Source of the DNA: Pseudomonas simiae
GTDB taxonomy: Bacteria > Pseudomonadota > Gammaproteobacteria > Pseudomonadales > Pseudomonadaceae
Direction of reading: 5' to 3'
Assembly: GCF_900111895.1 (NCBI RefSeq)
Contig: NZ_FOKB01000012.1
Span: 1-64,000 of the forward strand
DNA length: 64,000 nucleotides
Positions 33,192 through 41,294 of the stretch are shown piece after piece (the first letter of the stretch is position 1; each line of letters starts with the position of its first letter). Made by a program: the position numbers and the translations under genes. The notes below the pieces were generated by a model, which did not search any database, was not told the DNA's origin, and worked only from the letters and a program-made list of their open reading frames with translations.

Positions 33192-34538
33192 TCAGCGTTT
33201 GACTTGTTTAAGCGTCTCGGCAATCAGAAACGCCAATTCCAGCGACTGATCGGCATTCATCCGTGGGTCGCAGTGGGTGTGGTAGCGGTCCGACAATCCA
33301 TCCTCGGTGATCGGCCGCGCGCCGCCGATGCACTCGGTGACGTTTTGCCCGGTCATCTCGATGTGAATCCCGCCGGCATAAGTCCCCTCGGCCTGGTGCA
33401 CCTGGAAGAACTCCTTCACCTCGCCCAGGATCTGCGCAAAGTCGCGGGTCTTGTAGCCGCTGCTGGCCTTGATGGTGTTGCCGTGCATCGGGTCGGAACT
33501 CCACAGCACCTGCTTGCCTTCGCGCTGCACGGCGCGAATCAGGCCTGGCAGATGGTCGCCGACCTTGCCTGCACCCATGCGTGCGATCAGGTTGAGGCGG
33601 CCGGGGTCGTTGTCCGGGTTGAGGATGTCGATCAAGCGGATCAGGTCATCCGGGTTCATGCTCGGGCCGACCTTGACCCCGATCGGATTGTTCACTCCAC
33701 GCAGGAACTCGACGTGGGCGCCATCCAGTTGGCGGGTGCGGTCGCCGATCCACAGCATGTGCGCCGAGCAATCGTAGTAGTCGTTGGTCAGGCTGTCGCG
33801 GCGCACGAACGCTTGCTCATAGTTGAGCAGCAACGCTTCGTGGGCGGTGAAGAAACTGGTTTCGCGCAGTTGCGGCGAGCTGTCCATACCGCAGGCGCGC
33901 ATGAAGGCCAGCGTCTCATCGATGCGGTCGGCCAGTTGGCTGTATTTCTCGGCCAGCGCGGAGTTGGCGATGAAGTCCAGGTTCCACTTGTGCACTTGGT
34001 GCAGGTCGGCAAAACCGCCCTGGGCGAAGGCGCGCAGCAGGTTAAGGGTGGCGGTGGACTGGTGGTAGGACTGCAGCAGGCGGTCCGGGTCCGGCACGCG
34101 GCTTGTTTCGTCGAAGCCGATACCGTTGACGATGTCGCCACGGTAAGCGGGCAGGGTGATGCCGTCGATGGTTTCATCGTTGGCCGAGCGCGGCTTGGCG
34201 AACTGGCCAGCCATGCGCCCGACCTTGACCACCGGGCAACCGGCGGCGAAGGTCATCACGATGGCCATCTGCAGCAGTACCTTGAAGGTGTCGCGGATTT
34301 TCGCGGCGGAGAACTCGGCAAAACTCTCGGCGCAATCGCCGCCTTGCAGCAGGAATGCGCGGCCCTGGGTCACCTCGGCAAACTGGCGACGCAACTCGCG
34401 GGCTTCCCCGGCAAACACCAGTGGCGGGTAGCTGGCCAGGTTCTGCTCTACTTGCAGCAAGTGCGCAGCGTCCGGGTACTGGGGTTGTTGCTGGATCGGC
34501 AGGGCGCGCCAGCTGTCGGGGCTCCAGGGTTGGCTCAT
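33192..34538 (-). CDS. Class II DAHP synthase
   Basis: A 448-residue plant-type (class II) 3-deoxy-7-phosphoheptulonate synthase. Signatures are PPLVFAGEARELRRQFAEVT, FLLQGGDCAESF, VKVGRMAGQFAKPRS, DPMHGNTIKASSGYKTRDFA, GTYAGGIHIEMTGQNVTECI and the metal-binding HCDPRMNADQSLELAF region. It catalyses the same reaction as the class I enzyme at 18189. Class II enzymes in pseudomonads have been tied to aromatic secondary metabolism or basal flux. The start is ATG 34538 (MSQPWSPDSW); the preceding ATG 34541 is an alternative. Confidence 0.95.
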   Translation of the reverse strand: MSQPWSPDSWRALPIQQQPQYPDAAHLLQVEQNLASYPPLVFAGEARELRRQFAEVTQGRAFLLQGGDCAESFAEFSAAKIRDTFKVLLQMAIVMTFAAGCPVVKVGRMAGQFAKPRSANDETIDGITLPAYRGDIVNGIGFDETSRVPDPDRLLQSYHQSTATLNLLRAFAQGGFADLHQVHKWNLDFIANSALAEKYSQLADRIDETLAFMRACGMDSSPQLRETSFFTAHEALLLNYEQAFVRRDSLTNDYYDCSAHMLWIGDRTRQLDGAHVEFLRGVNNPIGVKVGPSMNPDDLIRLIDILNPDNDPGRLNLIARMGAGKVGDHLPGLIRAVQREGKQVLWSSDPMHGNTIKASSGYKTRDFAQILGEVKEFFQVHQAEGTYAGGIHIEMTGQNVTECIGGARPITEDGLSDRYHTHCDPRMNADQSLELAFLIAETLKQVKR

Positions 34539-34661
34539 CATGAACTCGATTGGCTGATTAGAGATCGGGCGCCAATGTTATCAGCAATTAGTGCGTGACC
34601 TGTTGCCGCCGGTTGGCCGACAATCGCGCCTTTGCCGTGCGGTAAACCGTTAGGAGTAGTG

Positions 34662-35417
34662 ATGACCGAGGAGCGTGTCGAGCGCCTGCTGGCCGAAGTC
34701 CATGATGATTTCGGCATGATCCGTGTGCTCGAAGTGGCGGATTACCGGTTTCTGGAATTCGGAGATGCCATCGAACAGAGCTGCGTATTTACCGCCGACC
34801 CCAGCTGGCTGGAGTACGACTACACCCGCGCCATGTTGATCGGCGCGTTGTGCCATGAGCAACCGGAAAGCGCGCTGTTCCTTGGGTTGGGCGCCGGCAC
34901 GCTGACCCAGGCCTGTCTCAAGTTCCTGCCGCTGGAAGACGTGGAAGCCATCGAGCTGCGCCCCGATGTGCCGCGCCTGGCCATCGAGTACTTGGGGCTG
35001 GACGACGACCCGCGGCTGTATATTCGCATTGGCGATGCCCTGCAATTGCTCGACAGCGCCGAAGCGGCCGACTTGATCTTTGTTGACCTCTATACCGACG
35101 TCGGCCCCGGTGTCGGGCACCTGGCCTGGACCTTCCTGGAAAACTGCCAGAAAAAACTCAATCCCGGTGGTTGGCTGGTGATCAACCAGTGGGCCACCGA
35201 CGATGGCAAACCCCTGGGGGCGGCGTTGTTGCGTGGCTTGTACCACCGGCATTACTGGGAACTGCCGGTGAAGGAGGGCAATGTGATTCTGCTGGTGCCG
35301 TCGGAGCTGGATCAGGTATTGGACCTGGGTGCGCTTTCGGCGCGTGCCGAAGCGTTGGCGCCGCGGTTGGGATACTCGTTGCAGCCGTTGATCAAGGCGA
35401 TTCGTCCCGCAACCTAG
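34662..35417 (+). CDS. Spermidine synthase-like protein
   Basis: A 251-residue Rossmann-fold protein of the spermidine synthase family. The motif I region is ALFLGLGAGTLTQACLKFLP, the acidic strand end VEAIELRPDVPRLA, RIGDALQLLDS follows, and the aspartate strand is ADLIFVDLYTD. It is shorter than true SpeE (about 285) and lacks its catalytic ADS motif pattern (DLYTD instead), so it may be a methyltransferase-like relative. AGGAGTAGTG precedes ATG 34662. Confidence 0.8.
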   Translation: MTEERVERLLAEVHDDFGMIRVLEVADYRFLEFGDAIEQSCVFTADPSWLEYDYTRAMLIGALCHEQPESALFLGLGAGTLTQACLKFLPLEDVEAIELRPDVPRLAIEYLGLDDDPRLYIRIGDALQLLDSAEAADLIFVDLYTDVGPGVGHLAWTFLENCQKKLNPGGWLVINQWATDDGKPLGAALLRGLYHRHYWELPVKEGNVILLVPSELDQVLDLGALSARAEALAPRLGYSLQPLIKAIRPAT

Positions 35418-35433
35418 TCGCCTGTAACGATGC

Positions 35434-35521
35434 CATCGCCGGCAAGCCTGCTCCCACATTTTGACCGCATTTCCCTGTTGAAATGCATTCCCCTGTGGGA
35501 GCGGGCTTGCCCGCGAAGAGG
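35434..35521. repeat. REP-type palindrome pair (GTGGGAGC family)
   Basis: ATCGCCGGCAAGCCTGCTCC (35435-35454) is inverted as GTGGGAGCGGGCTTGCCCGC (35495-35514). It lies between convergent genes and is the same family as the pair at 33083. Confidence 0.75.
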
Positions 35522-35535
35522 CCGGTACTGCCCGT

Positions 35536-36327
35536 TCAAATACCCTTGAACACCCCAGGGCGCTTCTCGATCATCGCTCGTACGCCTTCCTTGGCATCCT
35601 CGCTGTTGAGCAGTTTATCCACCATCGGCGGCAAAGCCGCAGCCGCCACGGTCTCGCCTTCCACCCGCGCCAGCCGTGCCGACATCAAGGTGGCCTGTAC
35701 GCCCAGAGGTGCCTGGCGGGCGATACGGTTGGCCAGTTCGACGGCGCGGGGCAGCAGGTCTTCGCTGGCCATCACTTCCTGCACCAGGCCCAGGCGCAGG
35801 GCGTCATGGGCGTCGAACTCGTCGCCGGTCAACAGCCAGCGCATGGCGTTGCCCCAGCCGGCAATCTGATGAAAGCGCAACGTCGCGCCGCCAAACGGAA
35901 AGATCCCACGCTGAACTTCCATCTGCGCAAAGCGCGTATTGCTGGCGCAGAGGTTGATATCTGCAGCCAGCATCAGCTCTATCCCGATAGTCAGGCAGTA
36001 ACCCTGGGCCGCGACGATCACCGGTTTGCTCACGCGTGGGCCGGCAAACACGCCCCAGGGATCGCAACCGCCCAAGGGCGGCTGCCAGCCACCGGCCATC
36101 ACCCCGCTGACATTGGCCAGATCGAGCCCGGCGGTGAAGTGATCGCCATGGGCGAACACCACGGCGACCCGCGCGTCGGTGTTTCGATCAAATTCGCCAT
36201 ACGCCAGGCTCAGCTCATTGAGCAGATCCAGATCGAACGCGTTGCGTTTGGCCACCCGGTCCAGGCCTAAAAGCAAGACATGACCCTGGAGTTCACGGCT
36301 GACGCGGCTGCTACTGGCTTGATTCAT
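35536..36327 (-). CDS. Enoyl-CoA hydratase/isomerase family protein
   Basis: A 263-residue crotonase-fold protein. Marks include VLLLGLDRVAKRNAFDLDLL, VVFAHGDHFTAGLDLANVSG (oxyanion Gly region), VIVAAQGYCLTIGIELMLAA, DINLCASNTRFAQMEVQRGI and FPFGGATLRFHQIAG. The position of one hydratase Glu appears replaced (TIGIELMLAAD keeps the oxyanion Gly), so the reaction cannot be told from sequence. It lies alone, with a 422-bp gap to the helicase gene. Confidence 0.88.
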   Translation of the reverse strand: MNQASSSRVSRELQGHVLLLGLDRVAKRNAFDLDLLNELSLAYGEFDRNTDARVAVVFAHGDHFTAGLDLANVSGVMAGGWQPPLGGCDPWGVFAGPRVSKPVIVAAQGYCLTIGIELMLAADINLCASNTRFAQMEVQRGIFPFGGATLRFHQIAGWGNAMRWLLTGDEFDAHDALRLGLVQEVMASEDLLPRAVELANRIARQAPLGVQATLMSARLARVEGETVAAAALPPMVDKLLNSEDAKEGVRAMIEKRPGVFKGI

Positions 36328-36523
36328 GGGTGTGCCCTCGGGCGCAGGGAAGGATTTCGGACCAAAGGGGCCGACAGGTAAGGTGAAACGTTTAAGTGTT
36401 ATGACCAGCAGGGCCGGGCCTTTGAAAAATAGACCTTGCCGGTGTTATCTGCAAAGGCTGTGACACAGCGCGGTTTGTCGGTGCTTTGCGATAAAAAAAG
36501 CTCCCTTTTTCAGCTATTTCCGG

Positions 36524-36749
36524 TATAGTGCGCGCCGGCCTTTAACCGGGCCGCGTTTAGGTAGCGCAATTCCCCGAAGTCAGCTTCGGCTGCACGTCCG
36601 CACAGCGGACTCTCCCTTGACGAATCTTTTTCATTCATTCGTTTTCGCAAATCCCCGCCGACAAAGCAGCCAGGGCGACTCTTGAGTCTCAACACGGCAT
36701 GCGCAGCTTTGGAGCATGGGTCTTTGCGGATGCACTTAGAGGCAGACCC
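36524..36749 (+). promoter_or_regulatory. Promoter and long structured leader of the DeaD-type helicase
   Basis: A TATAGT -10 box (36524-36529) has only a poor -35. It predicts an RNA start near 36536 and a leader of about 210 bases. The leader has GTCCGC/GCGGAC-type hairpins near 36596-36610 and a terminal element in which GGGTCT (36718-36723) pairs with AGACCC (36744-36749) directly before the ATG, placing the AGAGG ribosome-binding site (36738-36742) in the same hairpin. Long leaders are known for cold-shock deaD/csdA mRNAs. The rest of the gap from 36328 holds an AT-rich stretch but no gene. Confidence 0.5.
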
Positions 36750-38423
36750 ATGACCCAGGAAACCGGCGGCTTCGCCGCTTTTAATCTTAACCCGAATATT
36801 CTTGCAGCCGTCGCAGCGACCGGCTACGAAGAGCCTTCGGCGATTCAGCAGCAATCGATCCCGATCATCATGGCCGGCAAGGACATGATCGGCCAGGCGC
36901 AAACCGGTACCGGCAAAACCGCCGCGTTCGCTTTGCCTATCCTGCATTGCATCGATCCTGCCAAGCGCGAACCGCAAGCCCTGATCCTGGCGCCAACCCG
37001 TGAGTTGGCGCTGCAAGTAGCAACCGCTTTTGAAACCTACGCCAAGCAAATGCCGGGCGTAACCGTTGTGGCCGTTTACGGCGGCGCGCCTATGGGCCCA
37101 CAACTGAAAGCAATCCGTAATGGCGCACAGATCGTTGTCGCCACGCCGGGCCGTCTGTGCGACCACCTGCGTCGTGACGAGAAAGTCCTGTCGACCGTGA
37201 ACCACCTGGTTCTGGACGAAGCTGACGAAATGTTGAAGCTGGGCTTCATGGATGACCTGGAAGTCATCTTCAAGGCGCTGCCACCGACCCGTCAGACCGT
37301 TCTGTTCTCGGCCACCCTGCCGCAGTCGATCCGTGCCATTGCCGAGCGTCACCTGCGCGATCCAGAGCACGTGAAGATCCAGACCAAGACTCAGACCGTT
37401 ACCGCGATCGAACAGGCTCACCTGTTGGTTCACGCTGACCAGAAGACCTCGGCTGTATTGAGCCTGCTGGAAGTCGAAGACTTCGACGCCCTGATCATGT
37501 TCGTGCGCACCAAGCAAGCGACCCTGGACCTGGCCAGTGCCCTAGAAGCCAAAGGCTACAAAGCCGCTGCGCTGAACGGTGACATCGCCCAGAACCAACG
37601 TGAGCGCGTGATCGACTCTCTCAAGGATGGCCGTCTGGACATCGTTGTGGCGACCGACGTTGCCGCCCGTGGCCTCGACGTTCCACGTATCACCCACGTG
37701 TTCAACGTTGACATGCCGTACGACCCAGAGTCCTACGTTCACCGTATCGGCCGTACTGGCCGTGCCGGTCGCGAAGGTCGTGCACTGCTGCTGGTGACTC
37801 CACGCGAGCGCCGCATGCTGCAAGTGATCGAGCGTGTAACCGGTCAGAAAGTTGCCGAAGTCCGCCTGCCGGATGCCCAAGCCGTTCTGGATGCTCGCAT
37901 CAAGAAACTGACCAACAGCCTGTCGCCACTGGTGGCTGACGCTGAATCGACCCACGGCGACCTGCTGGACCGCCTGACCGCCGATATCGGTTGCACCCCG
38001 CGTGCCCTGGCTGCAGCCCTGCTGCGCAAGGCGACCAATGGTCAAGCCTTGACCCTGGCAGCTATCGAGAAAGAACGTCCACTGGTGCCGAACAGCGCGC
38101 CGCGCGGTGATCGTCCAGAGCGTTCCGGCGACCGTCCAGACCGTGGTGATCGCGAGCGTCGTGCTCCAGTGCCATTGGCTGAAGGCCGTGCTCGTTGCCG
38201 TACCGCGCTGGGCGCGCGTGATGGTATCGCTGCCAAGAACCTGCTGGGCGCTATCCTCAATGAGGGTGGCCTGGCACGTGAAGCCATCGGTCGCATCCAG
38301 GTTCGTGACAGCTTCTCCCTGGTGGAGCTGCCGGAAGACGGTCTGGAAAAACTGCTGGCCAAGCTGAAAGACACTCGCGTTGCCGGTAAGCAGCTGAAGC
38401 TGCGTCGCTACCGCGAAGATTGA
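36750..38423 (+). CDS. deaD: DEAD-box RNA helicase (DeaD/CsdA type)
   Basis: A 557-residue DEAD-box helicase acting in ribosome assembly and cold-sensitive RNA remodelling. Motifs: Q motif (YEEPSAIQQQSIP), I AQTGTGKTAAF, Ia PTRELALQ, Ib TPGRL, II DEAD (VLDEADEMLKLGF), III SATLP, IV IMFVRTK, V TDVAARGLDVP, VI HRIGRTGRAGR. An Arg/Asp-rich linker (PRGDRPERSGDRPDRGDRER) is followed by a DbpA-like RNA-binding domain (residues about 475-557, GARDGIAAKNLLGAILNEGG). ATG 36750 has AGAGG 8 bases upstream; the earlier in-frame start at 36699 lies in the leader and is rejected. Confidence 0.95.
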   Translation: MTQETGGFAAFNLNPNILAAVAATGYEEPSAIQQQSIPIIMAGKDMIGQAQTGTGKTAAFALPILHCIDPAKREPQALILAPTRELALQVATAFETYAKQMPGVTVVAVYGGAPMGPQLKAIRNGAQIVVATPGRLCDHLRRDEKVLSTVNHLVLDEADEMLKLGFMDDLEVIFKALPPTRQTVLFSATLPQSIRAIAERHLRDPEHVKIQTKTQTVTAIEQAHLLVHADQKTSAVLSLLEVEDFDALIMFVRTKQATLDLASALEAKGYKAAALNGDIAQNQRERVIDSLKDGRLDIVVATDVAARGLDVPRITHVFNVDMPYDPESYVHRIGRTGRAGREGRALLLVTPRERRMLQVIERVTGQKVAEVRLPDAQAVLDARIKKLTNSLSPLVADAESTHGDLLDRLTADIGCTPRALAAALLRKATNGQALTLAAIEKERPLVPNSAPRGDRPERSGDRPDRGDRERRAPVPLAEGRARCRTALGARDGIAAKNLLGAILNEGGLAREAIGRIQVRDSFSLVELPEDGLEKLLAKLKDTRVAGKQLKLRRYRED

Positions 38424-38451
38424 TCCGCCCCTGGGCTGATTGATCGCACAT

Positions 38452-38484
38452 AAAAAATCCCCGACTGGTTCGGGGATTTTTTTT
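38452..38484. terminator. Terminator after deaD, also serving the convergent dioxygenase
   Basis: TCCCCGA (38458-38464) pairs with TCGGGGA (38470-38476), flanked by A6 and T8. Confidence 0.9.
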
Positions 38485-38519
38485 GGCTGAAATTCGCCTG
38501 TAGGCGACGGCAAGGGGCG

Positions 38520-39287
38520 TTAGCCGAAGCGGTAGATGTCCATGCCCAACGCGCCCATAGTGAAGCCTTGGTGCGCGATGCTGAAATCACCCCCAGCGCC
38601 ACGTGCGAAGTACAGCGGCAGCAGGTGCTCGTCACTGGGATGGCTGCGTACGGCATTCGGCGCCTGGCGCCGATAGTCGTGCAGGGCGGCTTCATCGTCG
38701 GCTGCCAGCTTATCGACCACCCAGTCCCGGAAGTCTCGCGCCCATGGCTCGATGCTTTCAGGCCCTGCATGCCAGTCCAACTCGCCCAGGTTGTGGGTGA
38801 TGCTGCCCGAGCCGATCAGCAGTACGCCGTGCTCGCGCAGGCTGGCAAGGGCATGCCCGACACGGGTCTGCAGGGCAGGGCCCATGCGGCTGGGCAGGGA
38901 CACCTGCACCACCGGGATATCGGCCGTTGGGTACATCAGCGACAGCGGCACCCAAGTGCCGTGGTCGAATGGACGACGGTCATCGGTGCGGGCATTCAGA
39001 CCGTCGGCCTTCAGCAACTCGACAATCCTACCGGCCAGTTGCGGGTCGCCCGGCGCCGGGTACTGCACGGCAAACAATTCGCGGGGGAATCCGCCGAAGT
39101 CGTGCCAGGTTTCAGGCGTGGCGCTGCCGCTGACCAGGAGTTCGTCGCTTTCCCAGTGCGCCGACACCACCACGATGGCCTTCGGGCGTGGCAACTCGGC
39201 AGCAAGACGCTGCAGGGCCGGGCCGCTGGCACCGGGTTGCAGGGCAAGCATGGGCGAACCGTGGGAGATAAACAGGCTGGGGAGCAT
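38520..39287 (-). CDS. DODA-type extradiol dioxygenase family protein (YgiD-like)
   Basis: A 255-residue class III (LigB-fold) extradiol ring-cleavage dioxygenase relative. Metal ligands are in LFISHGSPMLAL (His), VVSAHWESDELL (His) and the SGSITHNLGELDWH region; RPFDHGTWVPLSLMYP supplies the conserved basic His. E. coli YgiD of the same type acts on DOPA. Start MLPSLFISHGSP at 39287 removes eight unsupported codons. Divergent from tpm. Confidence 0.9.
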   Translation of the reverse strand: MLPSLFISHGSPMLALQPGASGPALQRLAAELPRPKAIVVVSAHWESDELLVSGSATPETWHDFGGFPRELFAVQYPAPGDPQLAGRIVELLKADGLNARTDDRRPFDHGTWVPLSLMYPTADIPVVQVSLPSRMGPALQTRVGHALASLREHGVLLIGSGSITHNLGELDWHAGPESIEPWARDFRDWVVDKLAADDEAALHDYRRQAPNAVRSHPSDEHLLPLYFARGAGGDFSIAHQGFTMGALGMDIYRFG

Positions 39288-39390
39288 AAGTGGGGTCCTG
39301 AGCGTTAACATGGGCCCATCTTCAGTCAGATCATTGATCTAAATCTAATATAAGTTTTAGCACCATTTGATCGAATTTTATGGAGGATCT

Positions 39391-40047
39391 ATGGAACCTG
39401 AGTTTTGGCAGGAGCGCTGGGCGCGCAATCAGATCGGCTTTCATCTGCCCGAGGTCAACCCTTACCTGCAACGGCATTGGTCGCAGCTGGCGCTCGTCGA
39501 GGGCGCCAGGGTGCTGGTGCCCTTGTGCGGCAAGAGCCTGGACCTGATGTGGTTGGCCAGTCATGGGCTGCGGGTGATGGGGGTGGAGCTGTCGGAGCAG
39601 GCCGTGGAGGCGTTTTTCAGCGAACAGAACCTTGTGCCACGTATCACTCGGCGGGATGCCTTTACGGTGTACCAGACTGATCTGATCGAAGTGTGGTGCG
39701 GCGACTTCTTCGCTCTGGACGCCGAAGCCTTGGCCGGTTGCACCGCATTATATGACCGCGCCGCCCTGATCGCCTTGCCGCCGCTGATGCGTGCGCAGTA
39801 CGCCGAGCATTTGAGTCGCCTGCTGCCTTCGGGTTGCCAGGGACTGCTGATCACCCTTGATTACGACCAGTCGCAAAAAGCCGGGCCACCGTTTGCTGTG
39901 ACGGATGATGAAGTCAAGGTGCTGTTCGGCTCGGACTGGACCGTGAAGACGCTGCAAGAGCAAGACGTCCTGGGGGAGAGCTGGAAGTTTGTTCAGGAGG
40001 GTGTCACGCGGCTTGATGAGCGGGTTTATTGGCTGGGCAGGGCGTAA
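39391..40047 (+). CDS. tpm: Thiopurine S-methyltransferase family protein
   Basis: A 218-residue class I SAM-dependent methyltransferase matching bacterial TPMT: EPEFWQERWARNQIGFHLPE, VLVPLCGKSLDLMWLASHG (motif I), VMGVELSEQAVEAFF, YDRAALIALPPLMRAQYAEH and LITLDYDQSQKAGPPFAVTD. In pseudomonads it methylates thiopurines and selenium or tellurium oxyanions. GGAGGATCT precedes ATG 39391. Confidence 0.95.
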   Translation: MEPEFWQERWARNQIGFHLPEVNPYLQRHWSQLALVEGARVLVPLCGKSLDLMWLASHGLRVMGVELSEQAVEAFFSEQNLVPRITRRDAFTVYQTDLIEVWCGDFFALDAEALAGCTALYDRAALIALPPLMRAQYAEHLSRLLPSGCQGLLITLDYDQSQKAGPPFAVTDDEVKVLFGSDWTVKTLQEQDVLGESWKFVQEGVTRLDERVYWLGRA

Positions 40048-40058
40048 ACCTTGTCCAT

Positions 40059-40089
40059 AAAAAAGGGGCGATCCAATCGCCCCTTTTTT
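40059..40089. terminator. Bidirectional terminator between tpm and htpX
   Basis: GGGGCGAT (40065-40072) pairs with ATCGCCCC (40076-40083), flanked by A6 and T6. Confidence 0.9.
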
Positions 40090-40102
40090 GCAATGCGGGT
40101 TA

Positions 40103-40990
40103 TCAGCCCATGCGACGCAGTGCGTCGATACGCTCTTCCAGCGGCGGGTGGCTCATGAACAGGCGAGCCATGCCCTGCTTGATGCCACCGTTGATGCCGA
40201 AGGCGGTCAGGCTGTCCGGCATGTGCACCGGCAGGCCCTGCTCGGAGCGCAGGTGTTGCAGCGCTGCGATCATCGCCCCGGTACCGGCCAGGCGGGCACC
40301 GGCTTCATCTGCACGGAACTCTCTCTTGCGTGAGAACCACATAGTGATTGCGCTGGCCAGGAAGCCCAGTACCAACTCGGCGAAGATGGTCGCCACGAAG
40401 TAGGCAATGCCGCGGCCGCCTTCGTTCTTGAAGATCACCTTGTCGACAAAGTTGCCGATGATCCGTGCAAAGAACATCACGAAGGTGTTCACCACGCCTT
40501 GTACCAGCGCCAGGGTGACCATGTCACCGTTGGCCACGTGGCCGATCTCGTGGGCCAGTACGGCCTTCACTTCATCGTACGAGAAGCGTTCCAGCATGCC
40601 CTGGCTAACCGCAACGAGTGCGTCGTTCTTGTTCCAGCCGGTCGCAAAGGCGTTGGCTTCATAAGCCGGGAAGATCCCGACTTCAGGCATTTTGATACCG
40701 GCTTCGCGGGATAACTCCTCAACGGTCTGCAGCAACCATTGCTCGTGCCGGGTACGGGGTTGGGTGATCACCTGGGTGCTGGTGCTCATCTTCGCCATCC
40801 ACTTGGAGATGAACAGCGAGAACAGCGAGCCGGCAAAACCAAAGACCGCACAGAAAATCAGCAGCTGATTGAGGTTCAGGTCAACCCCGTTGGCCGCCAT
40901 GAACCCATTGAAGCCGAAAAGGCTCAAGGTGATGCTGGCAATCAGCACGACCGCAAGGTTAGTGGCCAAGAACAGCAGGATGCGCATCAT
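40103..40990 (-). CDS. htpX: Membrane zinc protease HtpX
   Basis: A 295-residue M48 metalloprotease of the inner membrane that degrades misfolded membrane proteins. Two N-terminal helices (ILLFLATNLAVVLIASITLS, LLIFCAVFGFAGSLFSLFIS) precede the zinc site VLAHEIGHVANGDM, with the third ligand Glu in RKREFRADEAGARLAG; two further helices lie between. The C-terminus MSHPPLEERIDALRRMG is typical. ATG ATG at 40990/40987 leaves the exact start ambiguous. Confidence 0.95.
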   Translation of the reverse strand: MMRILLFLATNLAVVLIASITLSLFGFNGFMAANGVDLNLNQLLIFCAVFGFAGSLFSLFISKWMAKMSTSTQVITQPRTRHEQWLLQTVEELSREAGIKMPEVGIFPAYEANAFATGWNKNDALVAVSQGMLERFSYDEVKAVLAHEIGHVANGDMVTLALVQGVVNTFVMFFARIIGNFVDKVIFKNEGGRGIAYFVATIFAELVLGFLASAITMWFSRKREFRADEAGARLAGTGAMIAALQHLRSEQGLPVHMPDSLTAFGINGGIKQGMARLFMSHPPLEERIDALRRMG

Positions 40991-41294
40991 GGTTGTAGAA
41001 TTCTCCTCATGCTTAATATGTCGCGTACTGCGGGGTATATAAGGTGCGGCATGGGGTGATTCAACCGAGCGACTATTTCAAACTGTGTCCTACAGCTTGA
41101 ATGTAGAGCCTTGAAGGGCATTTCCGATAGGGAAAAGACGGCTGAATCGGTTTTCCGTAGCCTCGCAGCCCTGTAATTACGGGGGGTAGGTGGCTTTTGC
41201 GCTGGCCGCGAACTGCCTGTCTGTGGGAAAGGCAGAGAAGTGTTGCCAGATACTCGCTGTACGACCGATTGTCGGTCGTACAGCGCCGTTTCCA
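40991..41294. other. Intergenic region between htpX and alaA with a 13-bp perfect inverted repeat
   Basis: No gene is seen in these 304 bp. GCTGTACGACCGA (41256-41268) and TCGGTCGTACAGC (41272-41284) form a perfect stem with loop TTG, 11 bp beyond the alaA stop. No T-run follows on either strand, so it is either an atypical transcript end or a protein-binding site. The htpX promoter must lie near 41000-41060; no strong match was found. Confidence 0.6.

Noticed and set aside
33204..34598. 464-codon plus-strand ORF
   Set aside because: Antisense to class II DAHP synthase over its full length.
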